A stretch of 36,637 bases of DNA from Leptotrichia sp. OH3620_COT-345 (GTDB lineage Bacteria > Fusobacteriota > Fusobacteriia > Fusobacteriales > Leptotrichiaceae): NCBI RefSeq assembly GCF_003932895.1, contig NZ_RQYW01000020.1:1-36637 (forward strand), given 5' to 3'. Shown piece by piece: positions 1-7,296 of this stretch (its first letter is position 1; every line of letters starts with the position of its first letter). A program made the translations under genes and the position numbers. The notes under the pieces were generated by a model that saw only the letters and a program-made list of their open reading frames with translations, was not told the origin of the DNA and searched no databases.

Positions 1-228
1 AAGAAATATATGGAAAAATTCAAAGAGTATTTCAGTGTTGAAAGAGAACTTGAGACAATAGATTGGGAAGAATATATGAAATTTAATGAAATATATCCGT
101 TTCTGAGTTTTGAAATAGAGGGGATAAGTAAAGAGGAATTAAAAGAATTAAGAAGAAAAATAAAGCCTTATTTTAATGACAAAATTCTTTATATAAGATT
201 GATAGATGTCAATAAATTAATTGAATAA
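1..228 (+). CDS. Hypothetical protein, possibly 5'-partial
   Basis: The reading frame is open from the left edge to a TAA at 226-228, and the first ATG is at 10. From that ATG the product is 72 residues, rich in Glu, Lys, Ile and Tyr, with no signal peptide or membrane segment. Because the frame stays open to the edge and no ribosome-binding site can be seen, this may be the C-terminal end of a longer protein. I do not recognise a family. It is followed by about 225 bases without a gene that contain the large hairpin described separately. Confidence 0.45.
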   Translation, partial: KKYMEKFKEYFSVERELETIDWEEYMKFNEIYPFLSFEIEGISKEELKELRRKIKPYFNDKILYIRLIDVNKLIE

Positions 229-310
229 TAGCATAGTTATCATTTTAAGAAATTTATTTATTATAAAAACAAAGATTGAATACTAAAGTAAATATTCGGC
301 ATTCAAAATT

Positions 311-405
311 TTCCGAATAAATATGAAATTATGCTGAAAAGGAAAACAGCTGTCTGAGCGAAGAGAGTTTGCTGTTTTCCAAGCATAATGAATATTTATG
401 AAGGA
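311..405. repeat. Three-tier long hairpin, REP-like element
   Basis: Nested inverted repeats share one axis. The inner stem pairs GGAAAACAGC (341-350) with GCTGTTTTCC (371-380) around a 20-nt loop. The middle stem pairs ATTATGCT (328-335) with AGCATAAT (382-389). The outer stem pairs ATAAATAT (317-324) with ATATTTAT (392-399), and TCC (312-314) can add pairs with GGA (403-405). Small internal loops separate the tiers. There is no adjoining T-run on either strand, so it does not look like a simple terminator. It may be a dispersed intergenic palindrome or a structured RNA. The pairing is read directly; the role is unknown. Confidence 0.6.
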
Positions 406-434
406 TAAAAAAATTTGTAGTCGATAGCAGGAGA

Positions 435-458
435 GTGAGGGCGGCAATGAGCCCTCAC
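435..458 (-). terminator. GC-rich hairpin overlapping the C-S lyase stop codon
   Basis: GTGAGGGC (435-442) pairs perfectly with GCCCTCAC (451-458) around an 8-nt loop. The TGA stop of the minus-strand aminotransferase gene lies inside the stem. The nearest T-rich tract on the minus strand is roughly 18 nt further on, so termination would be atypical. The same stem sequence recurs at 10771-10794 and, shortened, at 13846-13869. Confidence 0.5.
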
Positions 459-1636
459 GGAGATATAAGCGTATTTACAGCATCTTTTAATTGATTTAAA
501 GCTTTTTCGAGAACTCCTCTCGGACAAGCGGCATTAAGTCTCATAAATCCCTGTAAATCTTTTTGGAAAGCTCTTCCGGAATTTAGTCCCAGCTTTGCTT
601 TTTTCAGCATAAATTTTTCAAGCTCTTCCTGATTCAAGTTCAGATTTCTACAATCAAGCCATATTAAATAAGTCGCTTGAGGAATATTGGGCTTTATAAG
701 GGGTATATTTTCCTTAAAATAATTATAAACGAACATAATATTATCTTCAAGATACTGTTTTAGCTGAGAAAGATACTCCTCTCCTTCAGTATAGGCAGCT
801 ATGGTTGCAACTAAATTAAAAGGATTATTTCTATGAACTTCGAGATTTTTCCAAAATTTATCAAATTTATTTTTTTCCTGTGTATTGTTAAATACAACAG
901 TTGCACATTGAAGACCGGCAACATTAAAAGCTTTTCCTATCGATGTGCATGTAATTGTGTTTTTAGAAATTTCTTCCGAAACACTTGCCATAGGAATATG
1001 CTTATTATTCCACAAAGTAAGATCGGCATGAATTTCATCTGAAATAACAGGAACATTGTATTTGATACATAAATCACCCATAGATTTAAGTTCATTGTAA
1101 TTCCATACATGTCCGATAGGATTTTGAGGATTACATAAAATAAAAAGTTTAGGCTGTTCTTTCAGTTTGTTTTCAAAATCTTCCAAATCGAAATAATATT
1201 TACCGTTTTTTTCAATAAATTTATTTTCGATAACAAATCTCTCATTATCATGATTAATGTCATAAAATTCTGAATAAACAGGGGTCTGAATCAATATTTT
1301 ATCTCCTTTTTCTGAAAACTGTCTGACTAATGTGGCAAGAGCCGGAACAACTCCTATACTGAAACTCAATAATTCTTCCTTCACTTTCCAGTTGTATTGT
1401 TTTTTCTGCCAGTCTATAAAGGAACCAAAATATTCTTCGGGTCTGTAAACATAACCGAAAATACCGTGTTTTGCTTTTTCTTCAAGGGCTTTTATGATGG
1501 GATCAGCTGTTTTAAAATCCATGTCTGCAATCCAGAGAGGTATAATATCATCTGTTCCGAATTTTTTAACAAGTTCGTTATATTTTGTAGAATGGTTGCT
1601 TTTTCTGTCGATTATTTCATCGAAATTATATTTCAA
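455..1636 (-). CDS. patB: MalY/PatB-type PLP-dependent C-S lyase / aminotransferase
   Basis: This is a fold-type I PLP enzyme of the MalY/PatB family, expected to cleave cystathionine or cysteine conjugates (beta-lyase activity) in the cytoplasm. With the TTG start at 1636 it has 393 residues. NPQNPIG is near residue 169, SDEIHAD near 199-205 supplies the PLP-binding Asp, and the Schiff-base Lys lies in SIGKAFN near residue 235. I chose TTG-1636 because a perfect GGAGGT lies 5 nt upstream. The longer frame, from TTG-1651, would start inside that site. It lies 37 bases after the manA stop and is probably cotranscribed. Substrate cannot be told from the sequence; aminotransferase activity is the alternative. 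Confidence 0.88.
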   Translation of the reverse strand: MKYNFDEIIDRKSNHSTKYNELVKKFGTDDIIPLWIADMDFKTADPIIKALEEKAKHGIFGYVYRPEEYFGSFIDWQKKQYNWKVKEELLSFSIGVVPALATLVRQFSEKGDKILIQTPVYSEFYDINHDNERFVIENKFIEKNGKYYFDLEDFENKLKEQPKLFILCNPQNPIGHVWNYNELKSMGDLCIKYNVPVISDEIHADLTLWNNKHIPMASVSEEISKNTITCTSIGKAFNVAGLQCATVVFNNTQEKNKFDKFWKNLEVHRNNPFNLVATIAAYTEGEEYLSQLKQYLEDNIMFVYNYFKENIPLIKPNIPQATYLIWLDCRNLNLNQEELEKFMLKKAKLGLNSGRAFQKDLQGFMRLNAACPRGVLEKALNQLKDAVNTLISP

Positions 1637-1673
1637 TATATTTACCTCCAAAATTTTCAGATATTTTTAGATT

Positions 1674-2636
1674 TTATTCAATAACGGTTCTCAATATTTC
1701 AAGAGTTCCTTTTAACACTACATTTATATGAGGAGGTACCAGTAAAGATTCCCCTTTTTTTACTTCCATTGAAAAATTTTTGGCATAAACTGTTCCTGTT
1801 CCGTCCAATATAGAATAGATTATCATACTTTCATTACTTATATCTTCAAATTCATCATTAATTTTTATTTTATCAATGGAATAATATTTTTTTCTTATGA
1901 GATTTTTTCTTGTTTCCCCTTTTTGAAAATCAGTATTTACAATTTCCACTTTTTTATTAAAATCTATTACTTCTGCCGATTGTTGTATGTGCAGCTCTCT
2001 TTTTACACCTTTACTGTCAATTCTGTCAAAGTCATAAATTCTGTAAGTAACATCTGAATTTTCCTGTATTTCTGCGAAAAGGACACTTCCTTTCAGTGAA
2101 GCATGTACCGTTCCCGGTATAATATCTATGAAATCCCCTTTTTTTACTGTTTTTTCTTCAAATATTCCTTCAAAATCATTATTTTCAGCTTTTTTTAAAA
2201 ATTCTTCTTTTGTAATACCTGATTTCATGCCCATTATAAGAGTTGCATCGTTACTGGCCTCCATAATATACCATGATTCACTTTTACCGAGCTCGTTATG
2301 GTTTTTCATTGCAGTTTCGTCATCAGGATGCACTTGAATAGAAAGTCTGTCATTTACGTCAAGATATTTGATGAGTAGGGGAAATGTATTTCCATATTCA
2401 TTATATACTTTTTCGCCTACGAGTTTTTCCTTGTATTTGTCATATACTTCCTGTAAAGTTTTTCCGGCAAGAAATCCGTTTTCAACGATGCTCATTCCGT
2501 TCGGATGAGCTGAAATTTCCCATGACTCTCCTATTTTTTTGTTTTCAGGGAGTGTCATGTTCAGTTTTTCTTCAAATTCGCGTCCTCCCCACACTTTTTC
2601 TATAAAAACTTTTTTAAATTTTAACGGATATAACAT
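1674..2636 (-). CDS. manA: Mannose-6-phosphate isomerase, class I
   Basis: It interconverts mannose 6-phosphate and fructose 6-phosphate in the cytoplasm. The 320-residue length fits the short Bacillus-type class I enzymes. Zinc ligands are visible as Gln101 and His103 in SIQVHPDD, Glu120 in KSESWY, and His178 in PGTVHAS. The conserved QENSDVTYRIYD stretch follows near residues 191-202, and the C-terminal half is a cupin-like beta domain. The ATG is preceded by AAGGAG at good spacing. It is first in a two-gene minus-strand unit with the C-S lyase and is divergent from adk. I see no sugar PTS genes nearby to say which mannose source it serves. Confidence 0.93.
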   Translation of the reverse strand: MLYPLKFKKVFIEKVWGGREFEEKLNMTLPENKKIGESWEISAHPNGMSIVENGFLAGKTLQEVYDKYKEKLVGEKVYNEYGNTFPLLIKYLDVNDRLSIQVHPDDETAMKNHNELGKSESWYIMEASNDATLIMGMKSGITKEEFLKKAENNDFEGIFEEKTVKKGDFIDIIPGTVHASLKGSVLFAEIQENSDVTYRIYDFDRIDSKGVKRELHIQQSAEVIDFNKKVEIVNTDFQKGETRKNLIRKKYYSIDKIKINDEFEDISNESMIIYSILDGTGTVYAKNFSMEVKKGESLLVPPHINVVLKGTLEILRTVIE

Positions 2637-2767
2637 AAAATTTCTCCTTGTAAAAGTATAATTTATAGAGAAATAATAACATTTTCATAAGGAAAAGACA
2701 ATATAAAAATTAAAATAGAAAAGATATTGTATATAGAAAAAATATATGTTCTGTAAAAATGTGTATA

Positions 2768-2796
2768 TTCAAAATTTTTAAAAAGTATGATAAAAT
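2768..2796 (+). promoter_or_regulatory. Probable adk promoter
   Basis: A TTCAAA box (2768-2773) and a TAAAAT box (2791-2796) are spaced by 17 bases. The -35 is only a four-of-six match to consensus. Transcription would begin near 2803 and give a leader of about 65 nt that contains the hairpin in front of adk. Confidence 0.45.
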
Positions 2797-2822
2797 ATAT
2801 ATCTAATAAAGAAAATATGAAG

Positions 2823-2866
2823 AAAGGAGTATATGACATTTATGTAAATGTTATATAAATAAAGAA
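2823..2866 (+). promoter_or_regulatory. Hairpin-split ribosome-binding site and two 4-codon mini-ORFs before adk
   Basis: A strong Shine-Dalgarno, AAAGGAG (2823-2829), lies 37 bases before the adk ATG, too far for direct use. The gap holds a 12-bp hairpin, 2830-2841 pairing with 2846-2857 around an ATGT loop, with one G-U pair. If folded, only 9 nt (2858-2866) separate the site from the start codon, which is optimal spacing. The gap also reads as two back-to-back mini-ORFs, ATG-ACA-TTT-ATG-TAA (2833-2847) and ATG-TTA-TAT-AAA-TAA (2848-2862). No other good ribosome-binding site precedes adk. The pairing is seen; the mechanism is inferred. Confidence 0.6.
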
Positions 2867-3496
2867 ATGAATATAATATTATTTGGAGCTCCTGGAGCAG
2901 GTAAAGGAACTCAGGCAAAGGAACTAACTAAAAAATACGGGATACCTCAAATTTCCACAGGAGATATTTTAAGGGAAGCAATAGCGAATCAGACACCGTT
3001 AGGCTTGGAAGCAAAAAAACTCATGGACGGAGGAAATTTGGTATCTGATGATATAGTAAACGGTCTTGTGGGGACAAGGTTAAAAAAGGCTGATTGTGAA
3101 AAAGGATTTATCCTTGACGGATTTCCGAGAACAGTAGCTCAGTCTGAAAGTCTGGATAAAATACTTGAAAATCTTAATAAAAAAATAGAAAAAGTAATCG
3201 CTCTTGATGTTAGTGATGATGAAATCATAGAAAGAATTACGGGAAGAAGAGTTTCTAAAAAAACAGGGAAGATTTATCATATAAAATATAATCCTCCTAT
3301 TGATGAAAAAGAAGAAGACTTGGAACAGAGAGCAGATGATAATAGGGAAACTGTTATGAAAAGGCTTGAAGTGTATAATAAACAGACTGCCCCTGTACTT
3401 GACTATTATAAAAAGCAAGGTAAAGTGTTTAATGTGGATGGAGGGAAAAGTCTTGAGGAAATTACAAAGAATATAATTGAAATACTTGAAAAGTAA
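2867..3496 (+). CDS. adk: Adenylate kinase
   Basis: It catalyses ATP + AMP = 2 ADP in the cytoplasm. The 209 residues contain the P-loop GAPGAGKGT (7-15), the AMP-site motif GFPRT (85-89), the LID entry GRRV (126-129) and the RADDN stretch (145-149). The LID lacks the four Cys of zinc-binding Bacillus-type enzymes and is several residues shorter than the usual long form, ending in an acidic KEEDLE run. In many bacteria adk and map lie between secY and infA in the spc operon. Here secY is absent upstream, adk has its own leader, and map follows 32 bases later. Translation initiation looks unusual; see the leader entry. Confidence 0.97.
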   Translation: MNIILFGAPGAGKGTQAKELTKKYGIPQISTGDILREAIANQTPLGLEAKKLMDGGNLVSDDIVNGLVGTRLKKADCEKGFILDGFPRTVAQSESLDKILENLNKKIEKVIALDVSDDEIIERITGRRVSKKTGKIYHIKYNPPIDEKEEDLEQRADDNRETVMKRLEVYNKQTAPVLDYYKKQGKVFNVDGGKSLEEITKNIIEILEK

Positions 3497-3528
3497 AAAG
3501 ACAATTTAATATAGAAAGAAGCAGTAAA

Positions 3529-4302
3529 ATGATAATTTATAAAACGTTGGATGAAATAAAAAAAATAAAAAAGGCAAATGAAATAATAGCAAGACTTTTT
3601 GAAGATGTACTTCCTAAATATATAAAGGCGGGAATAAGTACTCATGAATTGGATCTTATATCCGAAGACTACATAAGAACTCAAGGTGCTGTGCCGGGAA
3701 CGAAAGGATATGATATAGGGCGACCTTATCCGCCGTATCCAGCTTCTACATGTATTTCAGTAAATGAAACTGTGGTACATGGGATACCCGATAAAAAAAG
3801 AATACTGAAAAACGGAGATATCGTGAGTGTAGATACTGTTACAGTATTGGACGGATATTTCGGAGATGCGGCAGTAACTTATCCTGTGGGAGAAATAGAC
3901 GAAGAATCGATAAAACTCCTTGAGGTTACTGAAAAAGCAAGAAATATCGGAATAACTTATGCGGTGGAAGGTAACAGAATAGGAGACATAAGTCATGCTA
4001 TTCAGGAATATGTGGAAAGTTTCGGGTTTTCACTTGTAAGGGACTTTGCAGGGCATGGAGTGGGAAAGAAAATGCATGAAGATCCTATGGTACCTAATTA
4101 CGGGAAAGCAGGAACAGGTGCAAAAATAGAAAACGGAATGGTGATTGCGATAGAACCCATGGTAAATGTAGGAAAGTATCCTGTGAAAATATTAAAAGAT
4201 ATGTGGACGGTAGTTACGAAAGACGGTTCACGTTCGGCACATTTTGAGCATAGTGTGGCGATTGTTGATGGAAAGCCTTTAATATTAAGTGTTAAAGATT
4301 AA
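3529..4302 (+). CDS. map: Methionine aminopeptidase, type I
   Basis: It removes the initiator Met from nascent proteins. The 257-residue pita-bread fold shows all five metal ligands: Asp102 and Asp113 (VSVDTV and YFGDAA), His176 (AGHGVG), Glu209 (AIEPM) and Glu240 (HFEHSV). His84 in VVHGIP is the conserved substrate-site His. There is no N-terminal zinc-finger extension, so it is a type Ia enzyme. A GAAAGAAG stretch upstream of the ATG serves as a weak ribosome-binding site. It is probably cotranscribed with adk and ends at the terminator at 4504-4544. Confidence 0.96.
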   Translation: MIIYKTLDEIKKIKKANEIIARLFEDVLPKYIKAGISTHELDLISEDYIRTQGAVPGTKGYDIGRPYPPYPASTCISVNETVVHGIPDKKRILKNGDIVSVDTVTVLDGYFGDAAVTYPVGEIDEESIKLLEVTEKARNIGITYAVEGNRIGDISHAIQEYVESFGFSLVRDFAGHGVGKKMHEDPMVPNYGKAGTGAKIENGMVIAIEPMVNVGKYPVKILKDMWTVVTKDGSRSAHFEHSVAIVDGKPLILSVKD

Positions 4303-5283
4303 TTTCTGTTGTTTTTTAAATTTAAACTGATTTATCGACTGATATAAATGGATTTAGTTACTGTCATGTTATATTACAGTTTAATCTTAACATGATTTGT
4401 CATATAATTAATATTTACCTTAAAAAAGGTAAGAAAAAAACTGAATTTTGTAAAATTTAAAATTTCCAAGAATTAAAATATAACTGATATTAATATATAA
4501 AATAAAAATCTCGACGGCTATATGAAAAGCTGACGGGATTTTTTATGTTTATTGATTTTATAAAAGTCGTTTTGTTGAAGTTGCCTTTATTTTAAATATT
4601 CTTGTCAAAAATAAAAATTTTCTCTATTACAAAATCAAAGCTTTTTCCTAAAGTCAGAAATTTTTATGTTCTTTTTAATTTGGTAAAGTTTATTCCCTGA
4701 TAATTATTATTTCTCATAATTTCTTTGTTTCCAAAAGAAACTTTTTTGCGGCTGTTCACATTGGGATTATTTTAGGATTTTTTTTAAACTTGCTACAGGG
4801 AATAATAATTCGTTTGCTTCTTTTCCTTTTTTACCTGAATGTAGCAATTCGGTATGTTTATTATTTAAATTATTCACTTCCTCCAGTTATTATTGAAACA
4901 ACTCCTTTGTGTTGCGAAATTCAAATTTTTTTTACTGGTATATCTATCATCTTAAGTTTGAATTTATATTGCATTATATTTTCTTCTATGATTTTGAAGT
5001 ATTTTCAGATTTTTATATTTTCAATTCGTTTTTTTAGAAATGACAGTTAAAAATGATATTTTATATAAATCTTTGAAATTCGGTCTATATTTATTTAATT
5101 TTAATTACGGTATTGTCGTTTGAAATACCTGTCGTGAAAAGATTTTAAAATTAAACTAAATAATAAAATAAAAAATCAGGAAAATAAAAGAAGAAATATT
5201 ATAGACAAAAAAGGAAAAATATCGTACAATAGTTAAGGTTGTAATTAACCGTAAAAATCATAAAATAAAAAGTTCAAAAATAC
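4303..5283. other. About 1 kb intergenic region, no convincing gene
   Basis: I see no ORF with a ribosome-binding site or a recognisable product. The region holds an 8-bp inverted repeat TCATGTTA (4364-4371) / TAACATGA (4388-4395), a 7-bp hairpin TTACCTT (4415-4421) / AAGGTAA (4426-4432), and the map terminator. Between about 4560 and 5050 the minus strand carries short open stretches broken by stops. That could be a decayed gene, but I could not match it to any family. The spacer separates adk-map from infA, genes that are often contiguous. Confidence 0.5.
4504..4544 (+). terminator. Rho-independent terminator after map
   Basis: AAAAATCTCG (4504-4513) pairs with CGGGATTTTT (4534-4543), ten pairs including one G-T. 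A short GCT/AGC pairing lies inside the loop. The 3' arm runs into a T-tract, and the A-tract on the 5' side means it could work in both directions. Confidence 0.75.
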
Positions 5284-5312
5284 TGGACATTTTTTTTGTT
5301 TTTTGATAAAAT
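5284..5312 (+). promoter_or_regulatory. infA promoter
   Basis: TGGACA (5284-5289) and TAAAAT (5307-5312) are separated by 17 bases. Initiation near 5319 would leave a leader of only about 17 nt that begins almost at the ribosome-binding site GAGGTG (5324-5329). Confidence 0.65.
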
Positions 5313-5335
5313 AGAAAGGATCCGAGGTGATTTTT

Positions 5336-5554
5336 ATGGCAAAACAGGATGTTCTGGAATTGGAAGGTGAAATTTTAGAAGCCTTACCAAATGCTATGTT
5401 TCAAGTAAGACTTGAAAATGGACACGAAGTTTTAGGACATATCTCAGGTAAAATGAGAATGAACTATATTAAAATTTTACCGGGAGACAAAGTAACGGTT
5501 GAAGTGTCACCGTATGACTTGTCAAGAGGTAGAATAGTGTATAGGAAAAAATAA
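5336..5554 (+). CDS. infA: Translation initiation factor IF-1
   Basis: This 72-residue OB-fold protein binds the 30S A site during initiation. The sequence begins [12 protein letters not shown] and carries the conserved [12 protein letters not shown] near residues 35-46 and GRIVYR at the C-terminus. I chose ATG-5336 because GAGGTG lies 6 nt upstream and the length is the family standard. A GTG three codons upstream overlaps that site and would add an unusual Met-Ile-Phe. rpmJ follows 27 bases later, the usual infA-rpmJ order of the distal spc/alpha operon. Confidence 0.97.
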   Translation: MAKQDVLELEGEILEALPNAMFQVRLENGHEVLGHISGKMRMNYIKILPGDKVTVEVSPYDLSRGRIVYRKK

Positions 5555-5581
5555 TATTTTTATTTGGAAGGAGGGTTTTTA

Positions 5582-5695
5582 ATGAAAGTGAAAGCTTCAA
5601 TAAAACCGATATGTGACAAATGTAAAATAATCAAGCGTCACGGGAAAGTAAGAATAATATGCGAAAACCCTAAACACAAACAAATACAGGGATAA
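5582..5695 (+). CDS. rpmJ: 50S ribosomal protein L36 (bL36)
   Basis: This 37-codon gene begins with ATG behind GGAGGG. The product starts [14 protein letters not shown] and ends KHKQIQG. It has the zinc-ribbon ligands Cys11, Cys14 and Cys27 and a His at residue 32, so it is the zinc-binding (C+) form of L36. It is a structural component of the large ribosomal subunit. It sits directly between infA and the alpha operon. Confidence 0.95.
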   Translation: MKVKASIKPICDKCKIIKRHGKVRIICENPKHKQIQG

Positions 5696-5739
5696 GTAAT
5701 ACAAATTAAGCAATCTTGAAAAAATTTTTATTTAATTAT

Positions 5740-5861
5740 ATATAGATATAAGTGATAAAAATTGTAAAGATATGTTTAGCTGTAGGGCTTATTCCTTGTG
5801 TTGTGTATGTGAGGGCATATTGAAGAAGATTTAAAAATATCAAAATTAAGGAGGAAAAAAT
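5740..5861 (+). promoter_or_regulatory. Candidate ribosomal-protein (S4-type) leader before rpsM
   Basis: A 166-base gap separates rpmJ from rpsM in an otherwise tight cluster. It contains a G/T-rich stretch unlike its surroundings (about 5770-5820). ATATG near 5770 can pair with CATAT at 5816-5820, and CCTT can pair with AGGG inside that loop. Alpha operons in several phyla are autoregulated by S4 through mRNA structures at this position. That this is such an element is inferred from place and composition, not from a consensus I could match. Confidence 0.35.
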
Positions 5862-6227
5862 TTGGCTAGAATAGCGGGAGTTGATATTCCAAGAAATAAA
5901 AGAGTGGAAATTTCATTGACTTATATTTTTGGAATTGGAAGAAGTACTTCAAACGAGATTTTAGAAAAAGCGGGTGTTGACAGAGACATCAAAGTAAAAG
6001 ATTTGACTGAAGAGCAAGTAGGGAAAATCAGAACAATAGTTGAAGAATACAAAATTGAAGGAGAACTTAGAAAAGAAATCAGACTTAATATCAAAAGATT
6101 ACTTGATATTAAAAGTTACAGAGGATTAAGACATAGAAACGGGTTGCCTGTAAGAGGACAAAAGACAAAAACAAACGCAAGAACAAGAAAAGGTCCAGTA
6201 AAAATGGCAATAGCTAAGAAAAAATAA
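5862..6227 (+). CDS. rpsM: 30S ribosomal protein S13 (uS13)
   Basis: This head protein of the 30S subunit contacts the P-site tRNA and the inter-subunit bridge. The 121 residues begin [15 protein letters not shown], have the helix-two-turns-helix region IFGIGRSTS, and end in the conserved basic tail with [21 protein letters not shown]. The start is TTG at 5862, with AAGGAGGAA about 8 nt upstream. It is the first gene of the alpha cluster rpsM-rpsK-rpsD-rpoA-rplQ, and rpsK follows 30 bases later. Confidence 0.97.
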   Translation: MARIAGVDIPRNKRVEISLTYIFGIGRSTSNEILEKAGVDRDIKVKDLTEEQVGKIRTIVEEYKIEGELRKEIRLNIKRLLDIKSYRGLRHRNGLPVRGQKTKTNARTRKGPVKMAIAKKK

Positions 6228-6257
6228 GAGAATATTAAGTTAAGGAGGAAACCATAA

Positions 6258-6647
6258 GTGGCTAAAAAACCAGCAGTTTCAAAAAAGAAAAAATTAAAAA
6301 ATATTCCTAACGGAATAGCATATATACATTCTACTTTTAACAATACTGTTGTAACTATAACAGATTCGGAAGGTAAAGTTGTAATCTGGAAATCAGGAGG
6401 GACTTCAGGGTTCAAAGGAACTAAAAAAGGGACTCCGTTTGCAGCACAAATAGCAGCTGAACAGGCAGCACAGGTTGCGATTGAAAACGGAATGAAGCAG
6501 ATAGAAATTAAAATAAAGGGGCCGGGATCAGGAAGAGAAGCTTCTATAAGATCAATACAGGCGACTGGCTTGGAAGTAACAAGAATAGTTGACATAACTC
6601 CGGTACCTCATAACGGTGCGAGACCGCCGAAAAAGAGAAGACCGTAA
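6258..6647 (+). CDS. rpsK: 30S ribosomal protein S11 (uS11)
   Basis: This 30S platform protein lies near the mRNA exit. The 129 residues include [17 protein letters not shown] (about 19-35), [12 protein letters not shown], and the C-terminal THNG-type motif, here [14 protein letters not shown]. The start is GTG at 6258, behind TAAGGAGGAAACC. The N-terminus has a Lys-rich extension ([12 protein letters not shown]) typical of this family. It is cotranscribed with the flanking alpha-operon genes. Confidence 0.97.
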   Translation: MAKKPAVSKKKKLKNIPNGIAYIHSTFNNTVVTITDSEGKVVIWKSGGTSGFKGTKKGTPFAAQIAAEQAAQVAIENGMKQIEIKIKGPGSGREASIRSIQATGLEVTRIVDITPVPHNGARPPKKRRP

Positions 6648-6675
6648 ATTTATTAAATAAGGAGGAATTAGATAA

Positions 6676-7263
6676 ATGGCAAGAGATAGACAGCCGGTGT
6701 TAAAAAAATGTAGAAATCTTGGTTTAGATCCAAGCATTTTAGGAGTTAACAAAAAGTCAAACAGAAATATAAGACCAAATGCAAATAGAAAATTAACTGA
6801 ATACGGAATACAATTAAGAGAAAAGCAGAAGGCAAAATTTGTATATGGAGTAATGGAAAAACAGTTCCATAAATTATATGAAGAAGCTACAAGAAAAGAA
6901 GGAGTAACAGGGGTATTATTACTTCAATACTTGGAAAGAAGATTGGACAACGTTGTTTACAGATTGGGCTTCGCTAATACAAGAAGACAGGCAAGACAGA
7001 TTGTCAGCCATGGTCACATACTTATAAACGGAAAAAGAGTTAATATAGCATCATACAGAGTAAAGCAGGGAGATGTAATTTCAATAAAGGAAGATTCCAG
7101 AGAACTGGCTATAATTAAAGAAGCAGTAGGACAAAAAAGTGTTCCGGGATGGTTATCGCTGGATGAAACGACATTGACAGCTAAAGTGTTGGAAAATCCG
7201 GGAAGAGATGCTGTTGATTTTGAAATCAACGAAGCAATGATTATCGAGTTCTACTCAAGATAA
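6676..7263 (+). CDS. rpsD: 30S ribosomal protein S4 (uS4)
   Basis: This is a primary 16S rRNA-binding assembly protein, and in many bacteria the autogenous repressor of the alpha operon. The 195 residues carry the conserved CRNLGLDPS segment near residue 13 in place of the zinc-binding N-terminal Cys cluster. The S4 RNA-binding domain follows at about residues 88-150 (RRLDNVVYRLGFA...RQARQIVSHGHILING), and the C-terminus ends EFYSR. ATG follows AAGGAGG at good spacing. If the leader before rpsM is regulatory, this is its expected ligand. Confidence 0.97.
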   Translation: MARDRQPVLKKCRNLGLDPSILGVNKKSNRNIRPNANRKLTEYGIQLREKQKAKFVYGVMEKQFHKLYEEATRKEGVTGVLLLQYLERRLDNVVYRLGFANTRRQARQIVSHGHILINGKRVNIASYRVKQGDVISIKEDSRELAIIKEAVGQKSVPGWLSLDETTLTAKVLENPGRDAVDFEINEAMIIEFYSR

Positions 7264-7296
7264 TAATAATCTAATAATCCAAGGAGTTGATTTAGC

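Noticed and set aside
4790-5050. 86-residue hydrophobic plus-strand ORF in the map-infA spacer
   Set aside because: It has no ribosome-binding site, an AT-driven Ile/Phe/Leu/Tyr composition and no recognisable family. The sequence reads more like antisense of AT-rich relic DNA.
6116-6595. 159-residue minus-strand ORF across rpsM and rpsK
   Set aside because: It is the antisense shadow of two certain ribosomal protein genes, with no ribosome-binding site.
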